DNA of 64,000 nt from Sesamum alatum. Lineage: Eukaryota; Streptophyta; Magnoliopsida; Lamiales; Pedaliaceae. The translations under genes and the position numbers were made by a program. Each line of letters begins with the position of its first letter. Position 1 is the first letter of the stretch. The stretch spans positions 14,303,395 through 14,367,394 of the forward strand of contig JACGWO010000004.1 in NCBI GenBank assembly GCA_034509735.1. Reading direction: 5' to 3'. The notes under the pieces are model-generated. The model saw only the letters and a program-made list of their open reading frames with translations, was not told the origin of the DNA and did not search any database. Below, piece after piece: positions 34,103 to 44,400 of this stretch.

Positions 34103-35660
34103 TCACCTAGGTCGTCGTATTTCCGGACTTGTTGGTTCATTTTGCTCTTGATCATCAATATCGACATGAACTTGAAGATGACTAGATGATGTTGTAGAGC
34201 TCGACCCTATTGGATCACGATATGCACTCCATGATGGAAATTGGATAGGTGAAACATTACGTACTGGTGCATATGTTTGATTCATGCCAAGGCCAAGGTC
34301 AAGTTCAATATTTGTATAATGACCTTCCATATGTACTGGCATGTAAGGAGTCGATTGAAACCAATCATCTTGTTGAGGCGGTTCAGGCACGTAGCAATCT
34401 TCAGTAAAAAATTGAGAGGTATGCACAGTAGATGGCCCAGCTATGTCAACCTCAGGTGTATCTCTTTCTACTGTGCGAGTTGATATCCTGCTACGACTTC
34501 GCGTTTGTCTGTGGGATGTGGACGGCACATCATCTTGTGGCAACGGATTTTGAGGGGCGATACCTTGTCCCATTCGTTGATTTGTTGCAATTTGAACAAC
34601 ATTTCGATATATGTCCAAATGCGTTGTCATTGCTTGACGATATGCCTCTAGTTGATCGGGTGTAGTTTCGCAACTTATTCGAAGAGTTTCCATTTGGTCA
34701 AGCTAAAGTGAAACGAATATATTATAAGTGTGCAATTTTGAATGTGTGAAAATATAAAAATATGATTAGAAATAAGTATGTTTACGAGATAACGTACCAC
34801 CATTTGCCACGATGTTGCATGTCCAGGTTGGTACCTACTTCCAACACGCATTTGAGCAGATGATGATATGAAACGACGTGTAATTTCATCATACCACTGT
34901 TCATATCCATCTTCTACAGTTATTTCATTGGATATTGGGGGTCGAAGCACAATTGTCTCATTTCGTCTTTGCCATCGAACAATATATTCGACGTGTCGCT
35001 GATACCAATCTGTTCCCACTCGTGATGAACGAGAGATACGATGTAGTTCCATGTCGTGGTCATTTTGTACTTCTGGGATATTTTGCCTCATCCCGAATTA
35101 GCGAAGAACTCGTTCAGGACGGTGCATCTCCACAATTGCGTAGAAGATTAGAGGACATGATGATGTGCACAATTGTGGGTTGCATTCTTGTGGCAACTCT
35201 CCAATGCATTGCAAGCTCATGTCGTAAGGCTGCCAGCAAAACTGGAATATAGAAAATATTGTAAACTCGAGTTTAATTATTGCTAGTATAAATGTTTAAA
35301 TCTTTTTAAATACCTGATCATGCGACATGCAATCCAATACTTCTCTCATAGCTCGAATGGTCCGGTGCACTGTTGATGTAAATTTGAGTTTTCCGTTCCA
35401 ATAGGCACCATATGGTGGCAATGGGAGGACACGGTTCTCATCAATAACATAGTGTTCCATCTCAACATAACATTTAGTTACAATTGGTCTCAATGGATTG
35501 ATACGAGACCATCCCCAAATCTGTTAACAGTAGATGAGTGATTAATAGCAAGATTTGAGGAAGTTGTTCAAATGTACAAATATAAATATAATAGCTCAAA
35601 CTTACTTGAAGCAATGGTAGTGCGACCCTACATATGGAATAAAAAATGTCATCCAAACTG
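34103..35660 (-). pseudogene. Plant mobile domain (PMD, MAIN-like) gene, broken
   Basis: Read on the minus strand in several exons: IFYSICRVALPLLQ near 35610-35650, IWGWSRINPLRPIV near 35480-35515, PPYGAYWNGKLKFTSTVHRT at 35360-35420, WQPYDMSLQCIGELP near 35200-35230, PLIFYAIVEMHRPERVLR near 35100-35150, then FGMRQNIPE and WYDEITRRFISSS, and a Ser/Thr/Arg-rich tail. This order is that of the plant mobile domain found in MAIN/MAIL proteins and in many transposons. A CAA-to-TAA stop lies where the family has RQFG (near 35095). Plausible splice sites join the pieces, e.g. TTTCACTTTAG before 34703. It lies inside the MULE, head to head with the transposase. Its role in the element is not known. 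Confidence 0.78.
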
Positions 35661-37120
35661 TGAAGGACCAATTAGGTTTCGACATATCATATGTGAAGGC
35701 ATGGTACAGTTTGAAGATGGCCCGTGAGACTGTCTACGGGACGTGGGAGAGCTCTGTTCAAAAACTCCCTAGTTACCTTGGCGCACTTCAAAAATGGAAT
35801 GATGGAACAATTGTTGAATGGGAGCACAAATCATTCCGGCGCTCAATTGATGCGTATGTCATCAAATATCTATTTTGGGCTTTCAAACCATGCATTCAAG
35901 GGTTCCAACATTGTCGCAAAGTCATAAGTGTAGATGGAACCCATTTATATACGAAGTACAAGCATAAAATGTTGATTGCAGCTGCGATGGATGCGAATCA
36001 ACAGGTATTGCCCCTTGCATTTGCCATTGTTGATGAAGAATCATATCTGTCTTGGAAATGGTTTCTTCAGATGCTGAGTAGACACATCATTAGAGGCGTG
36101 TCGGGAATGTGTCTTATATCTGATCGCAATGCTGGCCTCTTATCCGCAATAAAAGATATTCCTGACTTTGTTCCTCCTCGCGGTGTGCATAGATATTGCT
36201 TGAGGCACGTGTGTTCAAACTTCAACAATCAGTTTAAGAACGTGCAATTGAAGGATCTTTGTTGGAGAGCTGGCTCAGAATATCAAATTAGAAAATTCAA
36301 TCGCACCATGGAAGAGGTTAAGAGTATAAAACTAGAAGCACACCAGTGGCTAGAGCAAATTGAAAAGGAAAAGTGGACAGCTTCTCATGATGGTGGATGG
36401 AGATGCGGTATTCTAACCACCAACATGTCGGAATGCATCAATGGGGTTTTAAAAGGGGCACGCCGCCTTCCTGTAACTGCAATTGTTGAAATGACTTTTA
36501 ACCGCTCAGTCCATTATTTTCGTGAGAGGATGGCTAAGAGTACTAATATGATAAACAACAATCAACTGTGGACGGACTATGCATATAAAATGTTCCAACG
36601 GTGGTCCGCCAGATCCGTCGAGCATGTGGTCATGACATTCGATCAAATCCAACAGACTGCCTCTGTGGTTACGAGACATTATTATGGACAGGGGTGTAAC
36701 ACTCACGTTGTGAAAATTGCAACACAAGAGTGTTCATGTGGCAAATGGAATCAATTTGGAATACCATGCTCTCATGCTCAAAAGGTATGCGCTGCATATA
36801 GGCTTAACGCTGCATCAATGGTTAAGCAATATTATGCTTTAATGCCTTACCGAATGACATATTCTGAATCTTTTCAATCGATAATGGCGGAAGACTATTG
36901 GGATATCTCCAATTTTCAATTGGTCCACGACGATACTCTTCGTACATCAACTCATCCGGGTCGACGCCAAAGTACCCGAATACCTAATGAAATGGATTGG
37001 GCACAAGCTCGTGCACGACAACAAATTCGCAATCAATCCCGACGAAACCAAGGTCCTTCAAGCCAAAGTAACGTCCAAAGGCACGGTCGTAGACAACAAA
37101 ATAATGTACCAAATACTTGA
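35621..37120 (+). pseudogene. MULE transposase (MURA-type), 5' truncated
   Basis: The frame runs from a stop at 35618-35620 to TGA at 37118-37120 without an ATG before 35717. It begins inside the normal transposase (GIKNVIQTVKDQLGFDISYV, AWYSLKMARETVYGTWE). The DDE-type core has VDGTHLYTKY (first Asp), LISDRNAGLLSAI (second Asp) and TTNMSECINGVLKGARRLPV (Glu). The SWIM zinc finger CSCGKWNQFGIPCSHAQKVC is complete, and the tail is Arg/Gln-rich, ending near NNVPNT. About 500 residues are present, roughly the C-terminal two thirds. The N-terminal DNA-binding part is missing and the remaining 5' end overlaps the PMD gene start. The catalytic core itself looks uninterrupted. Confidence 0.9.
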
Positions 37121-37329
37121 ATACACATTTTTATGTAATTTTTTAATGTATTATTTTTAATTCTAAATTTTTATAATCATAATTCTTTAAATTATCATAA
37201 ATTCAATTATTTTTTTTAATGAATAATCATAATTAGCTTGAAATAATAAAATAAATTTTAATTAGTAAATTTTATTAAATATATTAACAATTAAATATAA
37301 TTAAAAAATGAAATAAAAAAAAAGAAAAA

Positions 37330-37445
37330 AAAAGGGTCGCCGTGGGTCGCCGGCTGGGCTGGCGACCCACAAAAAAATTTTAATTTTTGCAACGTTTACC
37401 GCAAAAACGTATAATTTTTTTTTATAATAAAAATATAAATAAGCC
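37330..37445. repeat. MULE right terminal inverted repeat
   Basis: Inverted, it begins GGCTTATTTATATTTTTATT and continues with ACGTTT, GCAAAAATT and GTGGGTCGCC blocks matching 33707-33850. Two GGGTCGCC copies and one GGCGACCC copy lie at 37334-37372. Confidence 0.88.
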
Positions 37446-37455
37446 TACAATCTCC
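37446..37455. repeat. MULE target site duplication TACAATCTCC, right copy
   Basis: Exact partner of 33697-33706. Confidence 0.9.
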
Positions 37456-38426
37456 CCCTCTACTTTCTTTCTTCTTTATCAAGCCTGCCTAGTATCTTTC
37501 TCTCTCTCCTTTTTGCCGATATGCAGTTCTCTCTCTCCTCCTTGTGGGTCTCTCTCTCTTTTCTTTCTCAAAAATCCATGGATCTCTTCTCCTCAAAATC
37601 CTTTCGTCTTCTTCTTCCCCATTTTTCTACATCACCATCTCAAGATCGCCAGCTACTTTTGGAGCCGCCACCATGAACACCCCTCCACCTACTACTCCTT
37701 GCCTCCAATTGCCGCCACGACAGGCGAAGGTCGCCGGCGCCGCGGCGCACGGCAGTAGGAATTTTTTTTTCCTTCTTAATCTAAACCGGTTTGATCGGTT
37801 CCAGCGGGTTTTGATCGGCTCATGTCGGATTTGACTTCCAATCTGTCCGGTTCACATCTCGTCCGGTCGGACCGGCCGGTCCCGTCGGAGTTTGAAAATA
37901 ATGCTGCTGCTGCTACATGTCAATCAGTTGTCAGTTGTTACGAGTTGAATATCTTTTTTATTTCTGAACATATTTATTTTCTGTGTCAGTTGTCAGTCTG
38001 TGTCAATCGTCACCTATCACCGTTTGACGATGTCTGTAAATTTCTTATTAAAGCACCTTGCAATGGACATTTGAGGTTAGATCTTTCTTGTTCATTGCTT
38101 ATTCTCATTACAAGAAGTTCAAGATACAGATTGAAGTTGCAGCTATTGCAGGCTTCTTCTAACATTGGTGAGGTACATTGCTATGCTTGTAGAACTTGGT
38201 GTCAAGTACTTGCTTACCGCACATTGCACATACTCCTTTAAGCACATGTATGACAATATTTGGTGCCGAAGCACTTGCTTTCAAGAGAAAGAAGACGATA
38301 GCTAATCTGCATTGCAAACTTCTTCTCTTTTATCATATCAGTTTCAGGGGGGAATATTGCAGATGGTCTAATCTTTTCTTACTTGCAGGCTTAAGTTGTA
38401 AATCTTTCTTGTGACACTCGAAGAAA
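37456..38426 (+). promoter_or_regulatory. Region upstream of the HHO gene
   Basis: It starts with long CT-rich stretches (CTCTCTCT, CTTTCTTCTT) and has open frames without recognisable domains. 37916-38020 resembles 30366-30470 beyond the MULE. The DNA presumably includes the promoter and 5' leader of the HHO gene. No firm TATA box was assigned, and there may be an untranslated exon that cannot be seen without transcripts. Confidence 0.4.
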
Positions 38427-41400
38427 ATGCAGAGATATCAGGATAAAATCCGCGCTTTGGAGGAAGAACGTCGAAAGATTCAAGTTTTCCAACGTGAACT
38501 CCCTCTTTGTGTACATCTTCTTACGCAAGGTGTTTGTTTTTTTGCGTAAATATATGCTTAACATATGTTTTTGTTTGTACTTGAAGTTTGTAAACTTAGT
38601 TGGAATTTAATTTTGACAGTCCCTTTTCTTGATTCTTTCTGTTGTTCCAGTTTTCCTTTTGTATATTTGTGTAGTCTCACATTTATGCACGTATGTGAAG
38701 ATTTTTGAAGTCCCTTTATCAAATGTTGAAGTTTCACAATTTTTTTGAATTTTGCAGAGATTGAAACATGCAAACAGCAGTTATCAAGGACGTACAATTT
38801 GCATGGGCAATCTGAATTTTCTGAGCAGACATCAACCCCAGTTTTTGAGGAGTTTATCTGCTTAAAAAGGGTTTCATCTCATTCTGAAAGTGAAGTACAT
38901 GAGTCCAAGAAGCCAAGAAATCAGAGTGATGAAAATGACAAGAATTCCAAGAAATCAGACTGGTTGCAACTCTGGTATCAAACTCCAGATCCATCCTCTG
39001 AAGAGGTGATTTCACAGGTTATAATTTCTTCTTTTTTTTTTTTTTTGTTTATTAGCAATCTGGGATTTGCTAAATTCGGATAAAGTTTTTTTATCTTTAC
39101 TTTACTTTTTGGTTTAGGATTCACGTGGAAAAGTTTCTGTTGGCGGTGGTGGAACTGCAACAGTACCTCCTCCACAAGGGACCATGAATAGGTCATTGCC
39201 TCCGGCATCCACTATGTTCACGGCGGAGACTGGTGGCGGTGGAAACAAGAAGGAACCCAAGGAGCGGCAGTCTGCCAAAAGTGCAAGGAGATGTTGGTCA
39301 CCCGAGTTGCACAATAGATTCTTGCAAGCCGTTCAACAACTTGGCGGTTCATATGGTATTATTGGAATCAGATTAAGACTTTCTTCGACTCTGAACTATG
39401 TATTTTTCTTATGTATGTAACTGAGTTTGGTGTGTTGAATGGGTTTATGCAGTTGCTACGCCTAATCAAATTAGGGAACTGATGATGGTTGATGAGCTCA
39501 CAAATGAACAGATTAAAAGTCATTTACAGGTTTGTTTTGCACTACTTTTTAATGTTTCTCTTTCCAAAATTTTCAAGAAAATGTAAGTAAATGTTGTACA
39601 ATATTTCCAAGGCTAAGATTCTTTTCGATCTTGCTGGTCCTATAGATAGATAGCTATGAGGTAGAAACTTGTTCTAGTTATATTTAGTTCTGATAGGGGT
39701 CGAGGTCGGTCTAGGTCGTTGAGTCGGACCTTGCCACCTGTCGATGGGTATCTTGGAACCTAGGAGTCTGCACAAGAAGCAACCAAGCTGGATCGGTGCT
39801 CAGCGTGAGCACTCCGACGTTCAAGTCAGGTTTAGGACAAGATTAGGTAAAAATAGTTGGAAGAATAAAATGCTTGAATATGTAATATTTATACTTGTAC
39901 CTAGTTCGTATGGACGGTCTCCCAGATGCTGCCACTTGTCAATGATCCCCACATCTTGGGGATCTCTTGTACAGCCTGATGGGCCAGGGAGGCCCTCTCC
40001 CATTATTCCCTAGGGCCCATGTGTCACGGGCGGACTCTTTTGTCGCAGCAGAATATTTCATTTTCGCCCGTGATGCCCCTCAGGTTGCTCACAACCTTCG
40101 ATCGGCCTTCCTCTATTCTAGTCCTCTCAGTTTCCCGACCATGTGTCTTCGACACTCGCAGCTTACTAGCGCGACATCCGAACGCATCCCTGTGTGGCGC
40201 CTTGCGCCCAAGCACTCGCCTATCCGGAATGCTTATGTTCGCAGAGGGTCGCGGCTCTCGCTCCTTGCGCGCCTTCATATCCGGCCCCAACTAGCTAGCT
40301 TGTCATTATGTATCTCGCCCACAATCTCGGGCCCTACCGATACTTCTCGCAATGGCTCGGAGCATTCTCGCCCCCTCTCAGCACTATGGGCCAAACTTAC
40401 GCCCACCACGCCCAACGCACGCACAACAATCGCTCGGTGCATTACCGGCGCATGTCTTCGCCATGCCCGTCTCGCATGCCTCGCCCGAATAGGGCAGCGT
40501 CATCCGTCCGTGGCCCAACTCTTGTGCCAACATCTTACATCTGTCACGCACGGCATGCCCAACATGCCTCCTTGTCTTTCGGCGTGGCCTCATAATTTGC
40601 CCACAGCGCGGCGGCGCCCCACAATCGCGTATCTTGGCCAACGGATCGTCATGCATGGCTAGAACCCAATAACTCATGACACGAGTAGATCACGAGGTCT
40701 TTCAATGCTTCGCCTCGATCGCTCATTCCGCCCGAGAGTATTGCCTATGCCTTCCCGCAGCCCGCGGGGCATCCTCGCAATCACACAGAGTCTCTCGGCG
40801 CGTTGCTTGCCCAACGTGTGCCATCCTGGCCCCACGCTGCCCGTTCGATTTCCATACCGATCGGGGACTTTAGCCGTCCCTTCGAGGTGCCTAAAGCCGG
40901 TCCTTGAGGCCTCATGCCCCAAGGGAATCGCTCATTTAGTGCCTCACTGCACGGGGGGACTGACTGGAGCTCACCATTGTTGTCCCCCTTATAATAGGCT
41001 TAAAAATAATTTCTCTTGTTCTAGCAGTAGATATTCAAAGTCCTTGAAATGGCTGAGGAGCGCACCTTTTTCACAACTCCCTCGTCTGACGTCCGAATCG
41101 CGTACCGCTTGAACCATTGTGCCCCCACATGCCGGGCCGACATCCTCTTATCGCGCCCGCACGTCCTCCACAAATCACAACCGACACTCCTAGTTAAAGG
41201 ACGGCCTCTGACATCCTCCCCCACTCGATCTGTTGATGTCCTCATAACACATACACAAAGAATTGAAGTGTATGCAGTGTCTGATACTCCTCCCAGTATC
41301 ACGTAGCACCAGACCGACTTCTGGCTCTTTCAAGCCCATCTTCGTGAGTGCCTCTTCAGCACAACACGTTGTCTTCACCCTGATGGCGCCTCATCTGCAC

Positions 41401-44400
41401 CCCATAGTAGCCTGCTCAACACAAGTGGAAGTCCGTGTGCTTCATCTACACCCTCTCCCTCAATTGGTGGTTGGCTCCCCCGAATAGTGCCGCAATGCAC
41501 CCAATTCAACACAAAAGTGTAAGCTGGAAGTCTGTACTCTCATTCTACACTCACTTCCTCAGTAGCTGGGTTGCCTCCACAAATAGTGCCTTGATGCACT
41601 CCATTTTACATTCAACACAAGCTGGAAGTCTGTGTACGCCCCTACACTCTCTTCCCAAACTGAACACAAGCTGGAAGTCTATGTACGCCCCTACACTCTC
41701 TGCCCAAACTGAACACAAGTTGGAAGTCTGTGTATGCCTCTACAATCTCTTCCCAAACTGTTGCCACAACTAATGGTTGCCCCCACGGATAGTGTCTCTA
41801 TACACTCAATTCCTCAGGCCTGAAGTTTGCGCCGTAACACTGCACTCTCTCCCTCATCTGTTGCTTCAATTGATAGTTTGCCCCCACAGATAGTGTCTCA
41901 ATACACTCAGATCCCCAAGTCCGAAGTCTGTGCCGACATTCTGCACTCTCTTTCTGTGACTGGTGGGTAACAAACTGTGCCGCAAGTTTCGTCAAGTGTG
42001 CCGTCATACTGTGTCGTCCCTCAAAACAATGCCTTATATACATACACCCTGAATTAAGCTAGAACGAATCATGTCCCTCAAAACAGTGCCTCATATACAC
42101 CCGAATTGATCTGGAACAGGTTTGAGCTTGAAGTCTGCGTGCTGGACGCACTCTCTCCCCCACTTGATGTGTTGCCGTCCTCGGCAAGCACGCAATCCGC
42201 CTCTGCGGTTGATCGACCACACTGAACTGTAAAGCACTTTGGGCCTCGCCCAAAACATCGGAACCCCGCCACATGTTGGTCCCATTCTCTCCTCAACGAG
42301 TCCTCTTGACTCTGCACAACTGTTGAGGTCTTCTCCCCCAACTGACCGCAAGATTGAGATTACCCCCCCTCTCCAATCCGACGGCAGGATGAGGATTCTT
42401 CTGTTCTCCCATCCGACAACAAGATCAAGATTGTGGTCCTAACCCAACAAATGGGGATTGAGATCTTAGTCCCAACCCAACACGACCGCAAGATGAAGAC
42501 TTTTTTTTTTTAGTCCTATTCCGGCCCGGCCAAAAGGATTGAAGCTTGCGCCCCAACCCGACACCGACAGCGCCATGCTGCTCATGGTGCCAATGGAGCC
42601 TGATGTTCCCCACAATCTCGACTCGGTTATCCCTCTCGGAAATCCATAGACCAAATGGTGTCAGAACTTCTTCAAGGAACGTTCTCAACTCAGCTCAACT
42701 TGTGCTCCTGATGAACACACAAAACTGCTTGGTGGCCTTCTTCCACACAAGCTCCGGACAAGTTGTCTCAAATTGCATATACGGATCTCTACCCTCTAGT
42801 TCTTGGAGCGTGTCTTCTTTTCGCTTGATGCACCCCCATCTCTTCCACGAGAACTTCATCCCAACATTCTCAGCTCTGCCCAAACACATTGTTCGGAATA
42901 CTTTCCACGCGCAACACTGTCTACGTAGGGGTCTAGGCGTCCACTCCTTGCAACCGCAAGGGTGGCTTGCTCTGCATGCACCTGATGTGCAACTGTGCTT
43001 CAACACCTCAACATCTGCTCGTCCTTTACCACTGGAAGGTTTCTCAACAAGGTGGTACTTCACCCATCGAACGGCTTTAACGCCTGGACGTCTCCTGACT
43101 TGCAGCATTTCTGCACACATGGTTGCTAAATCGCACAAACGTGGCTCTTGCAGTCCACCCGACACATCGGCATGTCTCCCTTTCCTTTCAAGTGCGCACT
43201 TCGTCATCCGGGAGCCCGGGATCACCCGGGCTCTGATACCAACTGTTACGAGCGGACTCTTTTGTCGCAGTGGAATACTTCATTTTCGCCCGTGATGCCT
43301 CTCAGGTTGCTCACAACCTTCGACCGGCCTTCCTCCATTTGAGTCCTCTTGGTCTCCCGACCATATGTCTTTGACACTCGCAGCTTAGTAGCGCGACATC
43401 TGAACGCATCCCTGTGTGGTGCCTTGCGCCCAAGCACTCGCCTATCCGGAATGCCTATGTTCGCAGAGGGTTGCATTCTCGCGCCTTGCACGCCTTCATG
43501 TCCGGCCCCAACTAGCTAGCTTGCCATTATGTATCTCGCCCACAATCTCAGGCCCTACCGATACTTCTCGCAATGGCTCGGAGCATCCTCGCCTCGTCTC
43601 GGCACTAAGGGCCAAACTTACACCCACAACGCCCAACGCACGCACAACAATCACTCGGTGCTTTACCGGCGCATGTCTTCGCCATGCCCGTCTCGCATGC
43701 CTCACCCGAGTAGGGCAGCATCATCCGTCCGTGGCCCAACTCTTGTGCCAACATATCGCATCTGTCCCGCACGGCATGCCCAACATGCCTCCTCACCTTT
43801 CGGCGTGACCTCATAATTTGCCCACAACGTGGTGTCGCCCCACGACCGCGTATCTTGGCTAACGGATCGTCGTGCATGGCCAGAACCCAATAGCTCATGA
43901 CACGAGTAGCTCACGAGGTCTTTCAATGCTTCGCTTCGATCGCTCATTCCGCCCGAGAGGTATTGTCTATGCCTTCCAACAGCCCGCGGGGCATCCTTGC
44001 AATCACATAGAGCCTCTCGGCGCGTTGCTTGCCCAACGTGTGCCATCCTGCCCCCACGTCGCCCGTTCGGTTCCCATATCGACCGGGGCCTCACGGGGGG
44101 ACTGGCTGGAGCTCACCACTGTTGTCCCCCTTATAATAGGCTTAAAAATAATTTCCCTTGCTCTAGCAGTAGATATTCAAAGTCCTTGAAATGGCCGAGG
44201 AACGCACCTTTTTCACAACTCCCTCGTCACGTCTTGCGCGAGTCACAACCGACACTCCTAATTAAAGGACGGCCTGTGACACCATGCCAACAATTGAGGC
44301 TCCTCTCTTGTGGGCCCATTATGTGGGCCACGGCCAAGCCCACATCAAGTTCCCTTCGATTTTTTTTTTTTAAAATTAGGACTGATAGAATCAAACTATT

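Larger units (their letters stand above)
33707..37445 (+). mobile_element. Mutator-like element (MULE) with transposase and PMD gene
   Basis: The ends read GACTTATTTATATTTTTATT on the left and, inverted, GGCTTATTTATATTTTTATT on the right, with a perfect 10-bp duplication TACAATCTCC outside. The terminal inverted repeats run over 100 bases and include ACGTTT, GCAAAAAT and GTGGGTCGCC blocks. Inside are a MURA-type transposase on + and a PMD-like gene on -, arranged head to head. Both genes are damaged, so this copy is probably immobile by itself, but its ends look usable by a related transposase. Confidence 0.92.
40022..44281 (-). mobile_element. Non-autonomous LTR retrotransposon (LARD-like), 4.26 kb
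   Basis: It has two LTRs (40022-41213 and 43244-44281), the duplication CCATG, an initiator-Met primer site next to the right LTR on the minus strand (43230-43241) and a purine tract GAGTGGGGGAGGA next to the left LTR. So it is oriented minus, with the right copy as 5' LTR. The 2.0-kb interior encodes no protease, integrase, RT or RNase H. A 176-codon minus-strand frame at 42695-43225, just after the primer site, has no recognised domain. It would need enzymes from another element. It is GC-richer than its surroundings. Confidence 0.88.
39691..44347. mobile_element. Solo LTR (about 392 bp) in HHO intron 4, split by a younger element
   Basis: It begins TGATAGGGGTCGAGGTCGG and ends GCCCACATCA, with the perfect duplication AGTTC outside. 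The two parts are 39691-40021 and 44287-44347; the rest is the nested element and one copy of its CCATG duplication. TG/CA ends and the 5-bp duplication identify it as a solo LTR, but orientation and family cannot be told without a full copy. Confidence 0.8.

Noticed and set aside
34103..35091. Possible protein phosphatase 7 long-form gene
   Set aside because: PMD proteins are often labelled this way, but no phosphatase motif is present; only the plant mobile domain is seen.
35274..35300. MULE as part of a host gene fusion
   Set aside because: The 10-bp duplication and terminal repeats enclose both genes, so they belong to the element.
37387..38241. Open frames upstream of the HHO gene
   Set aside because: CT-rich leader-like DNA with no family signature; likely promoter or untranslated sequence.
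40019..41112. Many long GC-rich open frames, repeated at 43246-44410
   Set aside because: They lie in the two LTRs of the non-autonomous element; the duplication is due to the LTRs, not to a gene pair.
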